Positions 50,330 to 61,733 of a DNA stretch of 64,000 nt are shown here, piece after piece (the stretch's first letter is position 1; every line of letters starts with the position of its first letter). Source of the stretch: Euglena gracilis (taxonomy: Eukaryota > Euglenida > Euglenophyceae > Euglenales). The stretch spans positions 13,632,947 to 13,696,946 of the forward strand of contig CP154957.1 in NCBI GenBank assembly GCA_039621445.1, in the 5' to 3' direction. The notes beneath the pieces were generated by a model that saw only the letters and a program-made list of their open reading frames with translations, searched no databases and had not been told where the DNA came from. A program made the position numbers and the translations under genes.

Positions 50330-51420
50330 GAATCCCCTGTGCATGCGCGAACCACGGAGTCTCTTGAAAATGAAAAGGTGTAGTTGGACTTGCAAAAAAA
50401 TGAGTCTGCACCTGCCCTTGCAAGGCTTTGATATGCAACCGAAATTCCTTGGCAAGAAGGAATTGCATACCATAGCCAAGCATCTCACCGAATCGCCAGC
50501 GGAGGACAAGACAGTGAATGCCATAATCCAGGCTCGCGACTCGGTTGAGAAGGAGGACCCCAGGGTGGTAGCATTTTGGAATAAAAATGTTCTGGATATT
50601 GAAGGGGAGGTGTTGGGTACGGAGGTACCCCCTGACCCTCCCGTTCGGGGACCTTATGGTTACGCCCAGATTCCTCTGAAGGAGGGGGCTGTACCCACAA
50701 GGCAAAAACCCTTTGTGTTACATGGTGAAGGATTTGAAGCTCACAAAAAGGTCACCCAGGAATGGTGGGACCGGAATTTTGTTGAGCGTTTGCCCAAGGT
50801 AACAGTTTCGGAATGGCTGTCCGTAACATTTGTAGTGCCGAAAAAGGAGGTGAATGGAAGGGAGTGGTAGACATGCGGGGGCCTAACAGTCAAACTAGGC
50901 GTGTGTCCTACCCCCTTCCCGTAATTGAAGACCTCCTGGTAAAACAAGGTGGAAACAAAATGTTTTTTACGAAAAGATGACATTTTCTTTTGTCGGCTAC
51001 AAATCTGTCTTTTCGAAAAACTTCAAGGACTCTTCGCAAATCCTTGTCATGTGCTGCGAGTAAATCCTCACCAGGACCCACTCGAGATCCAACCAAAATG
51101 TCGTCGATGTAAGGATCAGCCACGTCCCCAACCGGGAAGAGGCGATCCTCCATCATTTGTTGAAACTGCTGGCTTGCGTTTGTTAGATCCATCACATTAA
51201 CCCTCCACTGAAAAAGACCGAGGGGGGTACTACAACACGTGATAGTCCGGCTTTCCGGGTCCAACGGCTGTTGGTGGAAAGCCTGCCGTGAATCCAAGAT
51301 GCCATGTTCTGGGTGGTGGGGTGAGAAAACCATCCCCTGGAAAGATAATGGCCTTTGAAAAATGGGAGCTACCTCAAACAATCACGGGTTTACGTGCTTT
51401 CTGGGGTTCACAAATTATTA
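50330..51420 (+). pseudogene. Reverse transcriptase of decayed chromovirus 2 with inverted palm
   Basis: The plus strand gives PYGYAQIPLKEGAVPTRQKP, WLSVTFVVPKKE, then MRGPNSQTRRVSYPLP up to about 50965. From about 50966 to 51303 the sense strand switches. The minus strand encodes RQAFHQQPLDPESRTITCC, YIDDILVGSRVGPGED and RKCHLFVKN. Plus-strand homology then resumes at VRKPSPGK and FEKWELPQTITGLRAF. The flipped block is the part that should lie between these two flanks. Confidence 0.85.
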
Positions 51421-51539
51421 CTGCTCCTATGTGAAGGATTACGCCCACATTGTCGCTTGCCTTCAGGATAGCTCAAAGTTTCACGAGCGGACGGCAAGAA
51501 GGGTTCCAAGAAAAGGTTTTCTTGGGAACCATCCGACAT

Positions 51540-52100
51540 TGAGGCATTTGAAAAAAATAAATCACTGTTGTGCAGTAAATTAATTTTGCAACACGCTAAG
51601 CCAGGCAAACCATTTGTTTTAAGAGTGGATGCCAGCGAGTATGCAGTTGGTGCCACCCTTGAACAATTATTTGGGGAGGACAGGGCTCCTACTCCAGAAG
51701 ACGTACGGGCAAAGCGAGCTGTGCCTGTCGCCTTCATGAGTAGAAGCTAACTGGCAGCCAAAGAAACTGGGTACCTGGGGAACAGGAGACTTATGTCATA
51801 ATCCTAGCCTTACAAAAGTGGGAATAATGGATTGGGCTGCAGCCCGTCCTGGCTCTCACGGACCACAAGGCTCTAGAATCTTGGGCTAGAGAGGTTCTAG
51901 ACAGACCAAGTGGTCCCATTGGGTGAAGGGCTAGGTGGCATCAGTTTTTGTCCAAATTTGATTTGTCGGTTGGGTATATCCCGGGGCGGGAGAATACCAT
52001 AGCCGATTTGTTGTCAAGATGGGCTTACCCGGCCTCCCAAGCCTTGAAGGACGTTTCAAGGCATGGGTCAGCCCTTGACACCGAGGAAATGAGGGAAATC
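51540..52100 (+). pseudogene. RNase H of decayed chromovirus 2
   Basis: It shows KPFVLRVDASEYAVGATLEQ, VPVAFMSRS, LALTDHKALESWAREVLD (other frame) and LSVGYIPGRENTIADLLSRW. At least two frameshifts or stops lie between 51750 and 51950. It reads through the linker that is frame-shifted in chromovirus 1. Confidence 0.85.
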
Positions 52101-52489
52101 ATTCAAACAGAAAAAGTGGAAGAACCCGAATGCGTGTGGCTACGGTTAGTGCACCAACCAACAAAGCCAACACATACATTCGTGGAGTCACCACACGGGG
52201 TGGTGCTACCACGGGGTCCGGGGACGCGGGTGGACGGTGCACACAACCGGGGGATAGGAAGTCAGAATCACTTGGAGGAACAAAACCCCAGGGGTTGGGT
52301 TCAACCTCCACCCCCAAGGGAGAAAAAGGAAACATCTTTCATTCTCAACTCGGGTTGACGATTTTGGGAATGAGACAAGTCATGTGGAGGAGGTCCAAGA
52401 GCCAAGGGGGAGTATTTTCCATTCACACCCACTTCTATACCAGTTTCGCCAACAACGCCAACCCCTGAACCTGCTGCCGCGGCTACCAG

Positions 52490-53140
52490 TGAGGTACCTG
52501 TGGCAGACCGAGAATTACCTGTGTTGTCTTCAGGTGGTTTGAGTGGTAAGGGGGGGGATGCTACATCTACAACCGATTCCTCACCCTTCCCCCCTGGTTC
52601 TGTGTGGGATTTATCGTGGAAGGAGCAATATCTAAAATGTCCCCGTTGGTCACCAATTTTTCAGGCTACCCAAGATTCAAAGGTGCCGTGGCCTGAAAAT
52701 GTCAAGGTTTTTGGTGACAAAATGTTTTTCGAGGAGAGGCTTTGTGTGCCAAAATATCTCCAAGAAAAACTCATTCGGGATCACCACTCATACCAAGGGC
52801 ATGTGTGATTCCCAAGGCTATGGGAATGCATGTCCCCTAGGTATGATTGGGCTGATTCCTCACTCGCTCGAGATTTTGCTAAAGGAGTCATGGGCCTTTG
52901 TAGGACTTGCCAAGCGTGCCGAAGGCCGGCGAGCCTCAAGGGTTTTAGTGGAATCTACACCCATACCCCCAGCCGTAATGTATTCGGTGGCCTTGACATG
53001 TTTAGCATGCCTCTCGTGGAGTTGGAAGGCAATTCCTACGACTCCATGCTTTTTGTGTGTGGAGCGTCACTCCGGTTGGATAGTGGCGATACCCCACCTA
53101 GCAAAAGGATTTACGGAAGGACTTTGGTCAAATGTCAACT
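52490..53140 (+). pseudogene. Integrase N-terminal region of decayed chromovirus 2
   Basis: The frame at 52500-52808 has KVFGDKMFFEERLCVPKYL and the zinc-binding HHSYQGHV. After a stop, CRTCQAC completes the HHCC motif and GLDMFSMPLVELEG the first catalytic region. Homology ends near 53140, before the second aspartate. Confidence 0.8.
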
Positions 53141-54085
53141 CTATCTTTGTGCTGTGTCTTCCAAGCTTGGGAAAAGGGCGACGCAAGGACGAAACAAGGA
53201 AAAACATTCAATTGGTAAGCAGAGGAGACTTCGACGAGCCTACAGAGACCTCAGAAGGAAGTTGGCAGAAGTGAGATCACCGATCACGGATATGAATATA
53301 TCAGTGGATAGAGGATCAGATCCAGCAGCTGTGACCGCCGCGGCAAACACAATCATCGCTGCGTACAGAAGTGAACCTCAGGAACACGGCCGTGGAGTCA
53401 GGAATTTCCTGTGTCAGCGATCTCCTTGTGGGCCCTCTGGTGCACTATCTCTACCTCTTCTCCAGCCATGAACGTCTGGCGCCGGCTGGTACCGTGTTCT
53501 ACTTCCAAGAGGCTATCTGGCAAGCATCTGGCCGTTGTGCAGAACGCCTGCGTTCAAGTTCGACTTCTCGGAAGTGGTTCTGAGGCTATCTGGTCCTGGG
53601 ACAACCGCCAGTACAAATCTCTGGTGCTATTCAAGTTCTGTGAGCCATATCTGGCTGGTGGGTACCCCTGGAAGGCTCGCCAAAGCTTAATCTTCAAGTA
53701 CAACCAGTGACATTCTCCAGCAAGAAACATCAAGAACTTCACCAAGGAGGTGTTAACCACACCAACGCAATCTTCACGATCGTGGGCCCATTTGCGGCAT
53801 CGTCGACATTGGTCTTCGTGGAGTTTCGACTTGGAGAGGATAAGATCTCTTTTTGACCTCTCCCAGCACCTCCATTTTGCAAGGCTCGAGGTTCTCTATC
53901 CCATTCTCTTCTTTTTTGGGTTTTACATCATCTCCCAACCGGACCCCCATTTGGCATTACATTCCCGATCCGGTCTAAATCGTGATTGTGGGTTTTGGCC
54001 TTTGGACCCCCAAATATGAAGAGTAAGCCTCGAATTCGCCCAAAGGCACTTTGAAAGTTGGAAAAAAAAGAGGAGACCGAAACTT
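53141..54085 (+). other. Unassigned sequence with coding-like stretches
   Basis: There is no homopolymer tract and the composition is even. Frames such as 53371-53583 (VSDLLVGPLVHYLYLFSSHE) and 52830-53471 (RRLRRAYRDLRRKLAEVRSP) look more protein-like than average, but neither has a motif I recognise. It may be a fragment of another gene or element joined at about 53140. Confidence 0.35.
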
Positions 54086-55285
54086 TTGTTGAGCGAAAGC
54101 TCATTTTCAAGCGAAAGTTCCATTATGGGGGAGGGTTCCCCATTTGCCACCCCAGTTGACAAAGTGGCGTCAAAGTTTTCAAGTTTGCAAGAACGTTCCA
54201 AGGATTTTGTTTTGAAGTTGCCACCACAAGAACTTCCCAAATTGAATGGGAGTGATCTTTCGAATTTCATGAAACGATTTTCAAGGTGGATGAGATTGAG
54301 TGGTGCGGATTTTTTTGCGAAACGACCAAAAATTGTATTGGCTTTTGCAAGCTCTCGAACCTAAAGTTTTGCCAATTGTGGAATCATTGGTTGACAAAGG
54401 GTTGCCTTTTGAAGAATTTTTGATGGAGATAGATAAATTATGGCCACGGTATGAAAGTTAATTGACGTTGTGTTTGAAAGTCGAGAATGTCAACCCCGTT
54501 CCATACAACGCGGAGCCGAGTGAAGTTCAACGCCTTTTGAACGAGATGGAGTCCATTTTTGCCAAAATGTCTCCCGAATCAATGAGTTTGCAAGAAAAGT
54601 TTTGAACCTCATGAGAAAGGTGCATCAGAAGTCTTGGAATGAAACCCAATCCGATCGTTTCTTTAAAAGAAAAAGCGAATCATTTTCTGATTTGAAAGAG
54701 ACACTCATGGAAAAGGCAAAAGGGGATTGGATGGAAAGGCAAGTTTCGGGAAATACAAGTCATTCGAAGGCAAAATTGCACGCTTTGGAGACAACCGAAC
54801 CCCCACAAGAAGTTTCGAATGTTGGAAAAAGGAAAGGCAAGGGATCCAAAGGCAAAGGCAAAGGGAAAGGCAAAGGCAAGGGTGAGGCACATGGAACAGG
54901 TGGGAGGGGCCAACCCCAAGCCAAAGCACCCCCCGAGCAAAGATTTACAACGACCATTTGGTGCAAGTTTTACAAAAAGAAAGGTCATTATGAAAGCAAA
55001 TGTTTTGCAAAGTTCCCCGAATTACGTCCCAAAAAGAACGATTTTGTGAAACCGATTCCCCAAGAAGTTGTGAGTGATCCAACCGAAAGCAATTCCAGGA
55101 AAAGAAAGGCGGATGTGCTTCTTTTTCACACCAACACCCTTTGGATGGATGCAAAGGTGAATGGTCATCCCGTGAGAGCCATCATCGACACCGGAGCGAC
55201 TACAAGCGTGATTTCGAGTTCTTTCGTTTCGGAAAAGGATTTGCAAAGGGGAAACACTATTCTGATTCAAGTTGCGTCCGGGTAA
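54086..55285 (+). pseudogene. Gag, nucleocapsid and protease start of Gypsy-like element 3
   Basis: Gag pieces (LPPQELPKLNGSDLSNFMKR; FLMEIDKLWPRYES) are split by stops at 54362, 54462 and 54603. A long frame at 54602-55285 follows, with a GKGKGKGKGKGEAHG basic tail. A zinc knuckle CKFYKKKGHYESKC has C-x8-H-x4-C visible, so the first Cys pair is irregular. The protease motif AIIDTGATTSVIS is intact. A stop at 55283 breaks the protease before AVLGLDFIGKNP. Confidence 0.78.
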
Positions 55286-55297
55286 ACGCTCTTTTCG

Positions 55298-56038
55298 TTG
55301 GGATCGGCAAATATCACCTTGAATTTTGGAAACGAATTAATCAAACACGAAGCGTTGGTTTTAGACACCCAAGTGTTTGAAGCGGTGTTGGGTTTGGATT
55401 TTATCGGAAAGAATCCATGTGGAGGAATTCTTACACACCCAAGACCATGTCGCCACTTTTTTTGGCAAAAGGAGTACCCGTTGAACGAGGGAAACGAGAA
55501 AGTAGGTGTGCATCGAGTGCAACGAATTTTCAAGAAGGAATCGTACACATTGGAGAAAAGTTTGAGGTTTGATGCATTCAAATTTTTGGGTGTGAAGCGA
55601 GGAGATGTGATTTTGGACCTTTTTGCGAACCATTTCAATCACGTGGAAGAAAAGTACATGACGAGGCAAAACAACGCTTTCAAATACGATTGGGGAAAGT
55701 TTGGAAGCAACCTTTGGGAAAATCCCACCTTTTCACAAATAGATCGGGTTGTGACAAAAGCGTTCATGGAAAAGTGTTAAATGATTCTTGTCACGCCAAA
55801 CTGGCCAAACACGTATTGGTCAAGGCTTTTGGGAAAAGTCACGGTTAAAAGCAAAACGATTCCCCAGGGAACACCGTTGTACCTTGGAGATTGGGACAAG
55901 AAACCCCTTCCATCACTTCCATGGGAAACAAAGATTTGTTTGGTGGATGCCAAAGATATTGAAGTTGACATTTTGGAATTGGATCCCGCGTTGGTTTCAT
56001 GGGTGAAAAGGAACTCCAAGGGATGGGGGAGAGAATAA
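55298..56038 (+). pseudogene. Protease end and Dam-like module of Gypsy-like element 3
   Basis: The frame at 55298-55780 carries EAVLGLDFIGKNP (protease end), then VILDLFANHFNHVEEKYMTR and NNAFKYDWGK..NLWENPTFSQ. After a TAA at 55778-55780 the frame continues with MILVTPNWPNTYWSRLLGK. The order DxFA, N, W-x-NP-x-F and TPNW matches the module in chromovirus 1 and the DIRS elements, with NPTF in place of NPPW. Its position after the protease is unlike chromovirus 1. Confidence 0.72.
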
Positions 56039-56199
56039 TTGGAGAAGGAGATGGATCAGTACCCCAATTTGAACCCCAAGGGTGAGTGGACAAACGAAAG
56101 AGTGGCCAAGGAAGAAAAAGCAACTTTTACACCAAAGGAGACTCTCGATGTTCCGATTTGGCCAAGCACCCCCCGTCACCAATTCCATTTGACATTTTA

Positions 56200-57015
56200 A
56201 CGGATGAATTGCTTTGGATGCAAATTTCCTCGCATTTTTAATTGTTGGCCGAATGCACAAGAATGTTGGGTTTGTCTTTCACCGAAGAAAATTGGAAACC
56301 GAGTGAAAAGAGATTTTACGAAGCGCTTTTACTTTGTGACGACGAAACTTCGACATTCGAGAGAAAAGCAAAACCGAGTTCACCATTCCCAATCAACGAA
56401 AAGGAGTTGAAGGAAATTGCACGACGAGTGGACCAAAGGATTTTTGCGCTCGAAAAGCAAGAAGCGCGAAAAGAACCGTTCGTGGTGGAAAGGACGGAAA
56501 ATTTGGTTGGTGATTTCGAAAAGGACGTGGAATAGTACCGTTTCACAACCAAAATTATTCGATCTTTTGTACAAACTCAAAGAAGTGTTCGGACCCCTAC
56601 CACCGGTTGGAAAAGGATGCAAACTCGCGGTAATGGACCTCGAGCTAAAAAAGGAATTTGAAAACGTGCCAATGAGAGGAAAATGCTGGCCCATGCCGAA
56701 AAACGACGAGGAGGAAATTAAGAAACAAGTCGAAGAATGGTCCAAGCAAGCCATGTCGAAGTGTTCACGCCGGGAACATTTCCGCATTTTTGCGCCCCGA
56801 CGTTCCTTGTTGCGAAGAAAGAATCCGCCACGGGAAGAATGGTGGGTCAATACCAAAAATTGAACAAGAGGACAAGGCCCCATGCCGGTTACCTCCCCAA
56901 CATGGAACAATTCATCGAGCAACTTTCGGCGTGCAAATTCAAAAGCAAAATGGATTTTCGAAGTGGGTTTCGGAAAATTTCCCTAACACACCCGTGCACA
57001 AGACTTGGCGTGTTT
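56200..57015 (+). pseudogene. RT N-terminal half of Gypsy-like element 3
   Basis: A connector (FTEENWKPSEKRFYEALLLC) leads to KLFDLLYKLKEVFGPLPPVG, then HFCAPTFLVAKKESATGRMV and KSKMDFRSGFRKISLTHP. These are the RT entry, the VxKK and the first-aspartate regions. Frameshifts lie near 56535 and 56740. The YxDD region is missing because the element ends here. Confidence 0.75.
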
Positions 57016-57029
57016 CACGACCCCAAGTG

Positions 57030-58607
57030 AAACGACGAGGGGTAACCCCAAGTCAGGTGCACTGTTGTATGTCTTGTGGCACAAAGTGCAGAGCCACCAA
57101 AAACGGTCTTCCGTTTGGTCGACGAGGAATTCCTCGCCGAAGTATTGGGCCAACACGCGTAGGGATCCGGAATTGTAATAATTCCAGGTCATGTTCTTGT
57201 CAAAAGAGCGTTTTCGGCCTTGACAGAACAGTGGCTCAATCCATCGATTGAGACATTGATGTGTCTTCAGTTTGTGATCAATCCTCACGTACCTGTCTTT
57301 CAGGTCAGGAGTATCAGGATCATCCTGAGTGATCACTTTCCAGTCAATGACAACCTCGTCTTCCGAGGATGTCTCAGCCGTGCAGACACGGGATTTTCCC
57401 TGCCCCTTTGACTGAGGTTTCGGCTGTGAGGTTTTCCCATAGCCGGTTGACATGACGTGTGTCAAGCCTTGCCCCGAGGTTGATCCCCGAGAAGAGGATG
57501 CAGCACCCTGGCTGCCAGCACTACCACCGCCTTTCGGTGGGTGCTGGTCACCAGATTTTGGTGTGGGTTTGCAAGGTGGCCTTCGGACTTCCCGTATCCG
57601 GAGTGTCCGAGGGCCGTCGTTCGGCGTCGCGCTTGCTCGCCCAGGTGCGTGGTAACTCTTGGGACGCGGGTCTTCTCCCCCGAAACCGGGCGTCGTTGGC
57701 CTTCAGCAGGGGTAGCCCGAGCTGAGGGTCGCCCTGCACGCTCCTTTGCGGCACCCGTCGGTTTCCCAGGGGTAGCCGTGGGGGATGGTGTGGGTGCAGG
57801 CGTGGCCGGCGCACTTCGCGCTGGTTGAGCCTGTGGTGGGGGCATGGACGTCCGCTCAGCCTGCTTTTCAGGTGTCGGTGTCCGTGCGCCTTGACACTTC
57901 TGTGCAGTGGTTGTGGATGTGCGCGGAGGTGCGGGTTCATCCCGTGCCTCCGGTGGCGCTGCCGGTGCTGGTTAAGGTTCATCCTGTACTTGCACGGCGG
58001 GTGTTGTCTCCACTGCAATGGCTGCCCGTTCGCCTTCCGTCCGTGTCGCTTCCGACACTGGCGGTGGCGCTGCCGTTGGGGGAGGTTCATCCTCCACCAT
58101 GGGGGTAGTGTCAGGCGCTTTTTCCGTCGGCTGGGCAGATTCCGCCGCAGCTGTGGAAGAACTGGCTGCTGTACCACGTGGAGTGACAACTGCTATCAGT
58201 GAACTCAAACCACCAAGTACGCGTCCGCCCAGTGATGTGCGTCGCTCGGGCCTTTTAGCCGAAGTGAGCTCATCCACTGGCTCCTCTGCGGACAGGGTTT
58301 CCCCGGAAACAGGGAGCTTGAGACGTAATACCTCAGGCGTGTGAGGTTCCGTCTCCGGCGGGTTTTCCCGCGGAGCAGTCGGTACACCTGTCGTACTCAG
58401 TGAGGTCGGTGAAATTGGTACTGGTGTCATTTCACCTGCCGGCGATCCTGGGCGCTGGGCAGTTTCTGCCACAGTGTCCAGCAGCACGACAGATGGGCTA
58501 CGGGTTTCCCGTGGCGGAGGTTCCGCTTGCTGAGGTTCATCCTCGGCCATTGGAACCGCTTCCTCCACCTCGGCTTCCGGAGAGGGTTCGGCTGTGCGTA
58601 GACCCAC
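57030..58607 (-). pseudogene. Unidentified minus-strand gene, copy B (5' part)
   Basis: Reading from 58607, a 211-residue acidic, P/T/E-rich frame (PSPEAEVEEAVPMAEDEPQQ) stops at 57972. A frameshifted P/A-rich continuation (57845-57462) follows, and then a frame with GKTSQPKPQSKGQGKSR, RWIEPLFCQGRKRSFDK and a CTLCHKTY zinc-like pair (57465-56983, real part to about 57030). I do not recognise the family. The ARDEP-type proline-rich segment resembles copy C near 63580, so the two may be copies of one disordered-N-terminus, zinc-binding protein. Confidence 0.45.
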
Positions 58608-58669
58608 CCATGATTGAGAGACCGCCCTTCATAATTGAGGGACCCCCCCCCCCATACCAACCACCCCCT

Positions 58670-58968
58670 CCCATAATTGAGAATGAAACAGTTCCACCGT
58701 TTTCCCAATTCTCTCAATTTCTCAGTTTCACCCCCTTTTCTCAATTATGGGGGTCAATTGTGGGGGGGTCCCTCAATTATCGTGGGGTCTCTCAAATATG
58801 GGTGGGTCCACTCCTCGCCGGCCGTCAATTCTCAATTATGGGGTGGTCCAAATTTGTTCTCCGGGCATTTTCTCTATTGTTGGGGGTCAATTATGGGGGG
58901 GGGGGTTGACCGCCCCCATAATTGAGAAGAGGGCGGGTCCGGTGGAATTGTTTCACTCTCAACCATAG
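58670..58968. mobile_element. MITE-like element with terminal inverted repeats
   Basis: TGAGAATGAAACAGTTCCAC at 58678 matches the reverse complement of GGTGGAATTGTTTCACTCTC at 58941. Inversely related CATAATTGAG/CTCAATTATG motifs recur inside and just outside. It is about 300 bp long with no coding content. A target-site duplication is not clear. Confidence 0.5.
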
Positions 58969-59300
58969 GGGGGAGGTGGTAGGTGCCATATTTAGCTCCC
59001 ACCAAGATCCAGGAAACCCTCCAGGTGTGGCTCGCGAGGGTCCTGGGAGGTGGTGTCGCGGGCAGTCTTGAATTTCAATTGTATGCAGGGTGCAGAGAAG
59101 TGTCGCTTGGAGGGTGTGTGGGGATTGTTTAACAGCTGTCCACCCCCCCCGGGGGGGTGACTGACTGTTTTTTTCAGAGTGACTGACTGGTAATCCCCCT
59201 CCCCCTGTACAACACCGCCCTGAGGGTGAGCTTCGGGTGGGGCATTGCAGGAAGGGGTTTCAAAATAATCAAAGCCAACTGTCTCCTGAATGCGGACGGG
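58969..59300. other. No gene recognised
   Basis: This is unique-looking sequence with one C/G tract (59150) and a GACTGACT repeat. It contains no supported feature. Confidence 0.35.
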
Positions 59301-59573
59301 GAGAGAGGGAGGGAGGGAGGGAGGGAGGGAGGGAGGGGAGGGATGGAGGAGGGAGGGAGGGAGGGAGAGAGGGAGGGATGGAGAGGGAGGGAGGAGGGAG
59401 GGAGGTAGGAGGGAGGGAGGGAGGGAGGGAGGGAGGGAGGGGGGGAGGGAGGGGAGTGAGGAGGGAGGGAGGGAGGGGAGGGAGGGAGGGAGGGATGGAA
59501 GGGAGGGAGGGAGGGAGGGAGGGAGGGGGGGAGGGAGGGAGGGAGGGAGGGAGGGAGGGACCGAGGGAGGGAA
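59300..59573 (+). repeat. GGGA/GGAGGGAGGG microsatellite
   Basis: About 270 bp of nearly pure (GGGA)n is present, with occasional A, T or extra G changes. It has strong purine/pyrimidine strand bias. Open frames on both strands (RxGGREGGREG and PPSLPPSLPP) are products of the repeat. Confidence 0.97.
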
Positions 59574-61733
59574 TTGGGTCAAACATGTGTTATTGAACAA
59601 CCACATAAGAGGAGAAAACTGCTGAAATTATTATATTCCATGTCCATCAAGCCTTGCACGTTATCTTCAAAATCAGAATCTTCAATTAATGGCTCAACGT
59701 CCATGTCGGCCATCGCCATTTCAATAGGTCACTTGGATAAGAAGGCATTCTGCACACCTAATAGAAATAATCAGATGTCAGAGCAAACCCCAAACCAACG
59801 CCAAAATGGATGTTGTGAAGGTGCAGTTTTCAAGCATGTGAACCATAAAAGCTTCATTTTGATATTTTAGGAAGCTCACTGTCCCCCCCACACCAATATA
59901 GTCACCCACAGATGAAAATGCAAGGTCAGTGGGGGATGGATTGGGGTCAGTGGGATTGCAAAGGGGTAAAATGCCATTGACAAGGATTGCATGAAAATCC
60001 TTTACAAATGACAGTGTTCTGCATCTTGAGGGGCACCACCACCCGCCACCTCTGCCGCCACTCCCCCCGCAGCTGAACCACCCCCCTCTGCTACAAAAAG
60101 GGGGGGGTATGCCGATTCTGTCCTGAACCCGGCGTCAGCGTCCCCCCTCTTGTTTACAGGACGGAACCGGCGTCCCCAACCTTCGGTCAAAGGACACTCC
60201 CAGCACCAAGAAGCACCAATCTCCAACCACTAATCTGTGATACCAATGCCCCCCCCCTTTACTGTTCCCCCCCAAACTGTTCCCATATAGGGGGGGGGGA
60301 CGGGAACAGTACAGAACAAAGAGAGAAAAAACGGAATTTCTAGTAACGGGGGGCGGCTCATCCCCCCCTTACCGTTCCCCACCCCCTCACTGTTCCCATT
60401 GACCCGAAATGGGGCCACAGGACGGGAACAGTAAGGGGGGGGCATGGTATTACGTTAGCAAAGATTTCGCAAAATTCCGACGATCGAGAGCGTATCTTTG
60501 GCTGTGTCAATTGTTCAGGTACAAACTCACCCCTCAATTGAAATCTCTTTTCATAAGACGACTGATGATCACCACCAAATTCAGCCACGCTGCCTGGTAC
60601 TCTTATTTCCTGTCCCAGGGAAATCATAATTGCAGAATTCTTGTACCCCTGGACCCCCAGGTGGTCGATTCGAAGAGAAAAATCGTTTCTGTGTGGCTCA
60701 TTGAGCATCTTAAACCAGCACCACAAATTGCCACAAATTTCGACACAGATTCTGGCCGATCCCCGATCGTGAGCGTATCTCGGGATGCGTGCAACTTTGG
60801 GGTACCCCCCCCTAATTGGCTAACTGGCCTCCGGGACAAGACTGGCCAATTTCGGCAAGGCCTCGAAAAGGGCTCAGAAAGCCTCCAAAAATGTCCGTTT
60901 CGAAAATTTTAACATTCGCTGGATAAGAGAAAGTCATGCCCAATCCAACTATGCGCAAAAAATTGACAAATTTTTCGCAGGGAAAAAAATGGGTGTAGGG
61001 GTCCTTGAGCCCCCCCCCCCCTAATTGTCCCCCCCCCCCTAATTGGCTAATTGGCGGTCTGACGGTGCCCGGCCATTAGCCAAATGGGGGGAGGTGAGGG
61101 TACCAAGTTACCCCTCGTTCGAAAGCTCTCTTCAACGGACGACCACGCTGCACGGTACTCTATTTCCAAAACAGGGCCAATTTTCACCAAATTGGATGCC
61201 CACCCCAGTGGTCCCCAAATGGCAAATTGCCTTGTGCTACATGGTTAAAACACTCACATCAGGACCACTTCCAATGGCATTTTTAGGAATGAGTTAGGGA
61301 CGCTGGGTTTTGGACAGAACCGGCGTCCCAGGAACGGGTTTCACGCCCGAACCGGCGTCTGGGACACAGTTTTTTGAAACCATGGCTAGGGGGCTCCGGT
61401 TTCACGCCCGAACCGGCGGCTGAGGAATCACGGCCAATTTCGCCCAAATACCCGTGGTTTGGGCAGTTTTGGGGGTATTTGGGCCCAAATTGGCGATCCC
61501 AAAAATCGTTTGAGGTGGGTAATCGTTTTGATTACTTCGAGGGTCCATTTCTTGATGGACTCCAATTTACTCGGTGCTATCTGTGCTGCAGAACGCGGGT
61601 CTTTTCCGCTTCTGTAGCACCCTTGTGCATCTGACAGGCGGTAAACGCTTATACTTTCACTCCTGTCAGAGTTGGGTATGGGGGTGGCCATGACGCTCTT
61701 ACCCAGCTTCCGGGTAAAGGCACTGGCTCGTCC
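59574..61733. other. No gene recognised; G/C-tract and GGAACCGGCGTCC repeats
   Basis: ACTGTTCCC and GGGAACAGT motifs form inverted pairs next to G/C runs at 60240-60430. The motif GAACCGGCGTC recurs at about 60165, 61318, 61350 and 61410. A 167-codon frame at 60409-60912 has no recognisable domain. Two similar stretches (GATCGAGAGCGTATCT and GATCGTGAGCGTATCT, 60482 and 60763) suggest an old duplication. Confidence 0.4.

Larger units (their letters stand above)
41070..53140 (+). mobile_element. Decayed chromovirus-like element 2 with internal insertions
   Basis: The order is the same as in chromovirus 1: coiled-coil gag part, gag, zinc-knuckle nucleocapsid, C5-MTase-like domain, protease, RT, RNase H and integrase N-terminus. 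It carries many stops and frameshifts, a nested LTR element at 43138-45564, an antisense insertion at about 47410-49650 and an in-place inversion of the RT palm. It has no NPPW module between the C5-MTase and protease, unlike chromovirus 1. The integrase core and chromodomain are missing, since homology stops near 53140. Confidence 0.82.
54086..57015 (+). mobile_element. Gypsy-like element 3, truncated in RT
   Basis: The order is gag, basic tail, zinc knuckle, protease, Dam-like module and RT N-terminal half, all on the plus strand with several stops. It stops near 57015, where minus-strand sequence of another gene begins. Codon choice is more AT-rich than in chromovirus 1, and sequence similarity is low. 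It is a different family that nevertheless shares the methyltransferase-like module. Confidence 0.8.

Noticed and set aside
50908-51381. Minus-strand RT as a separate retroelement or a diversity-generating system
   Set aside because: Both flanks continue the same RT on the plus strand and the flipped piece is exactly the missing palm. There is no template/variable repeat pair.
59226-59625. Gly/Arg-rich and Pro/Ser/Leu-rich ORFs on both strands
   Set aside because: They are products of the GGGA microsatellite.
60409-60912. 167-codon plus-strand ORF
   Set aside because: There is no domain, it overlaps an internal duplication and G/C-tract repeats, and an equally long frame lies on the other strand.
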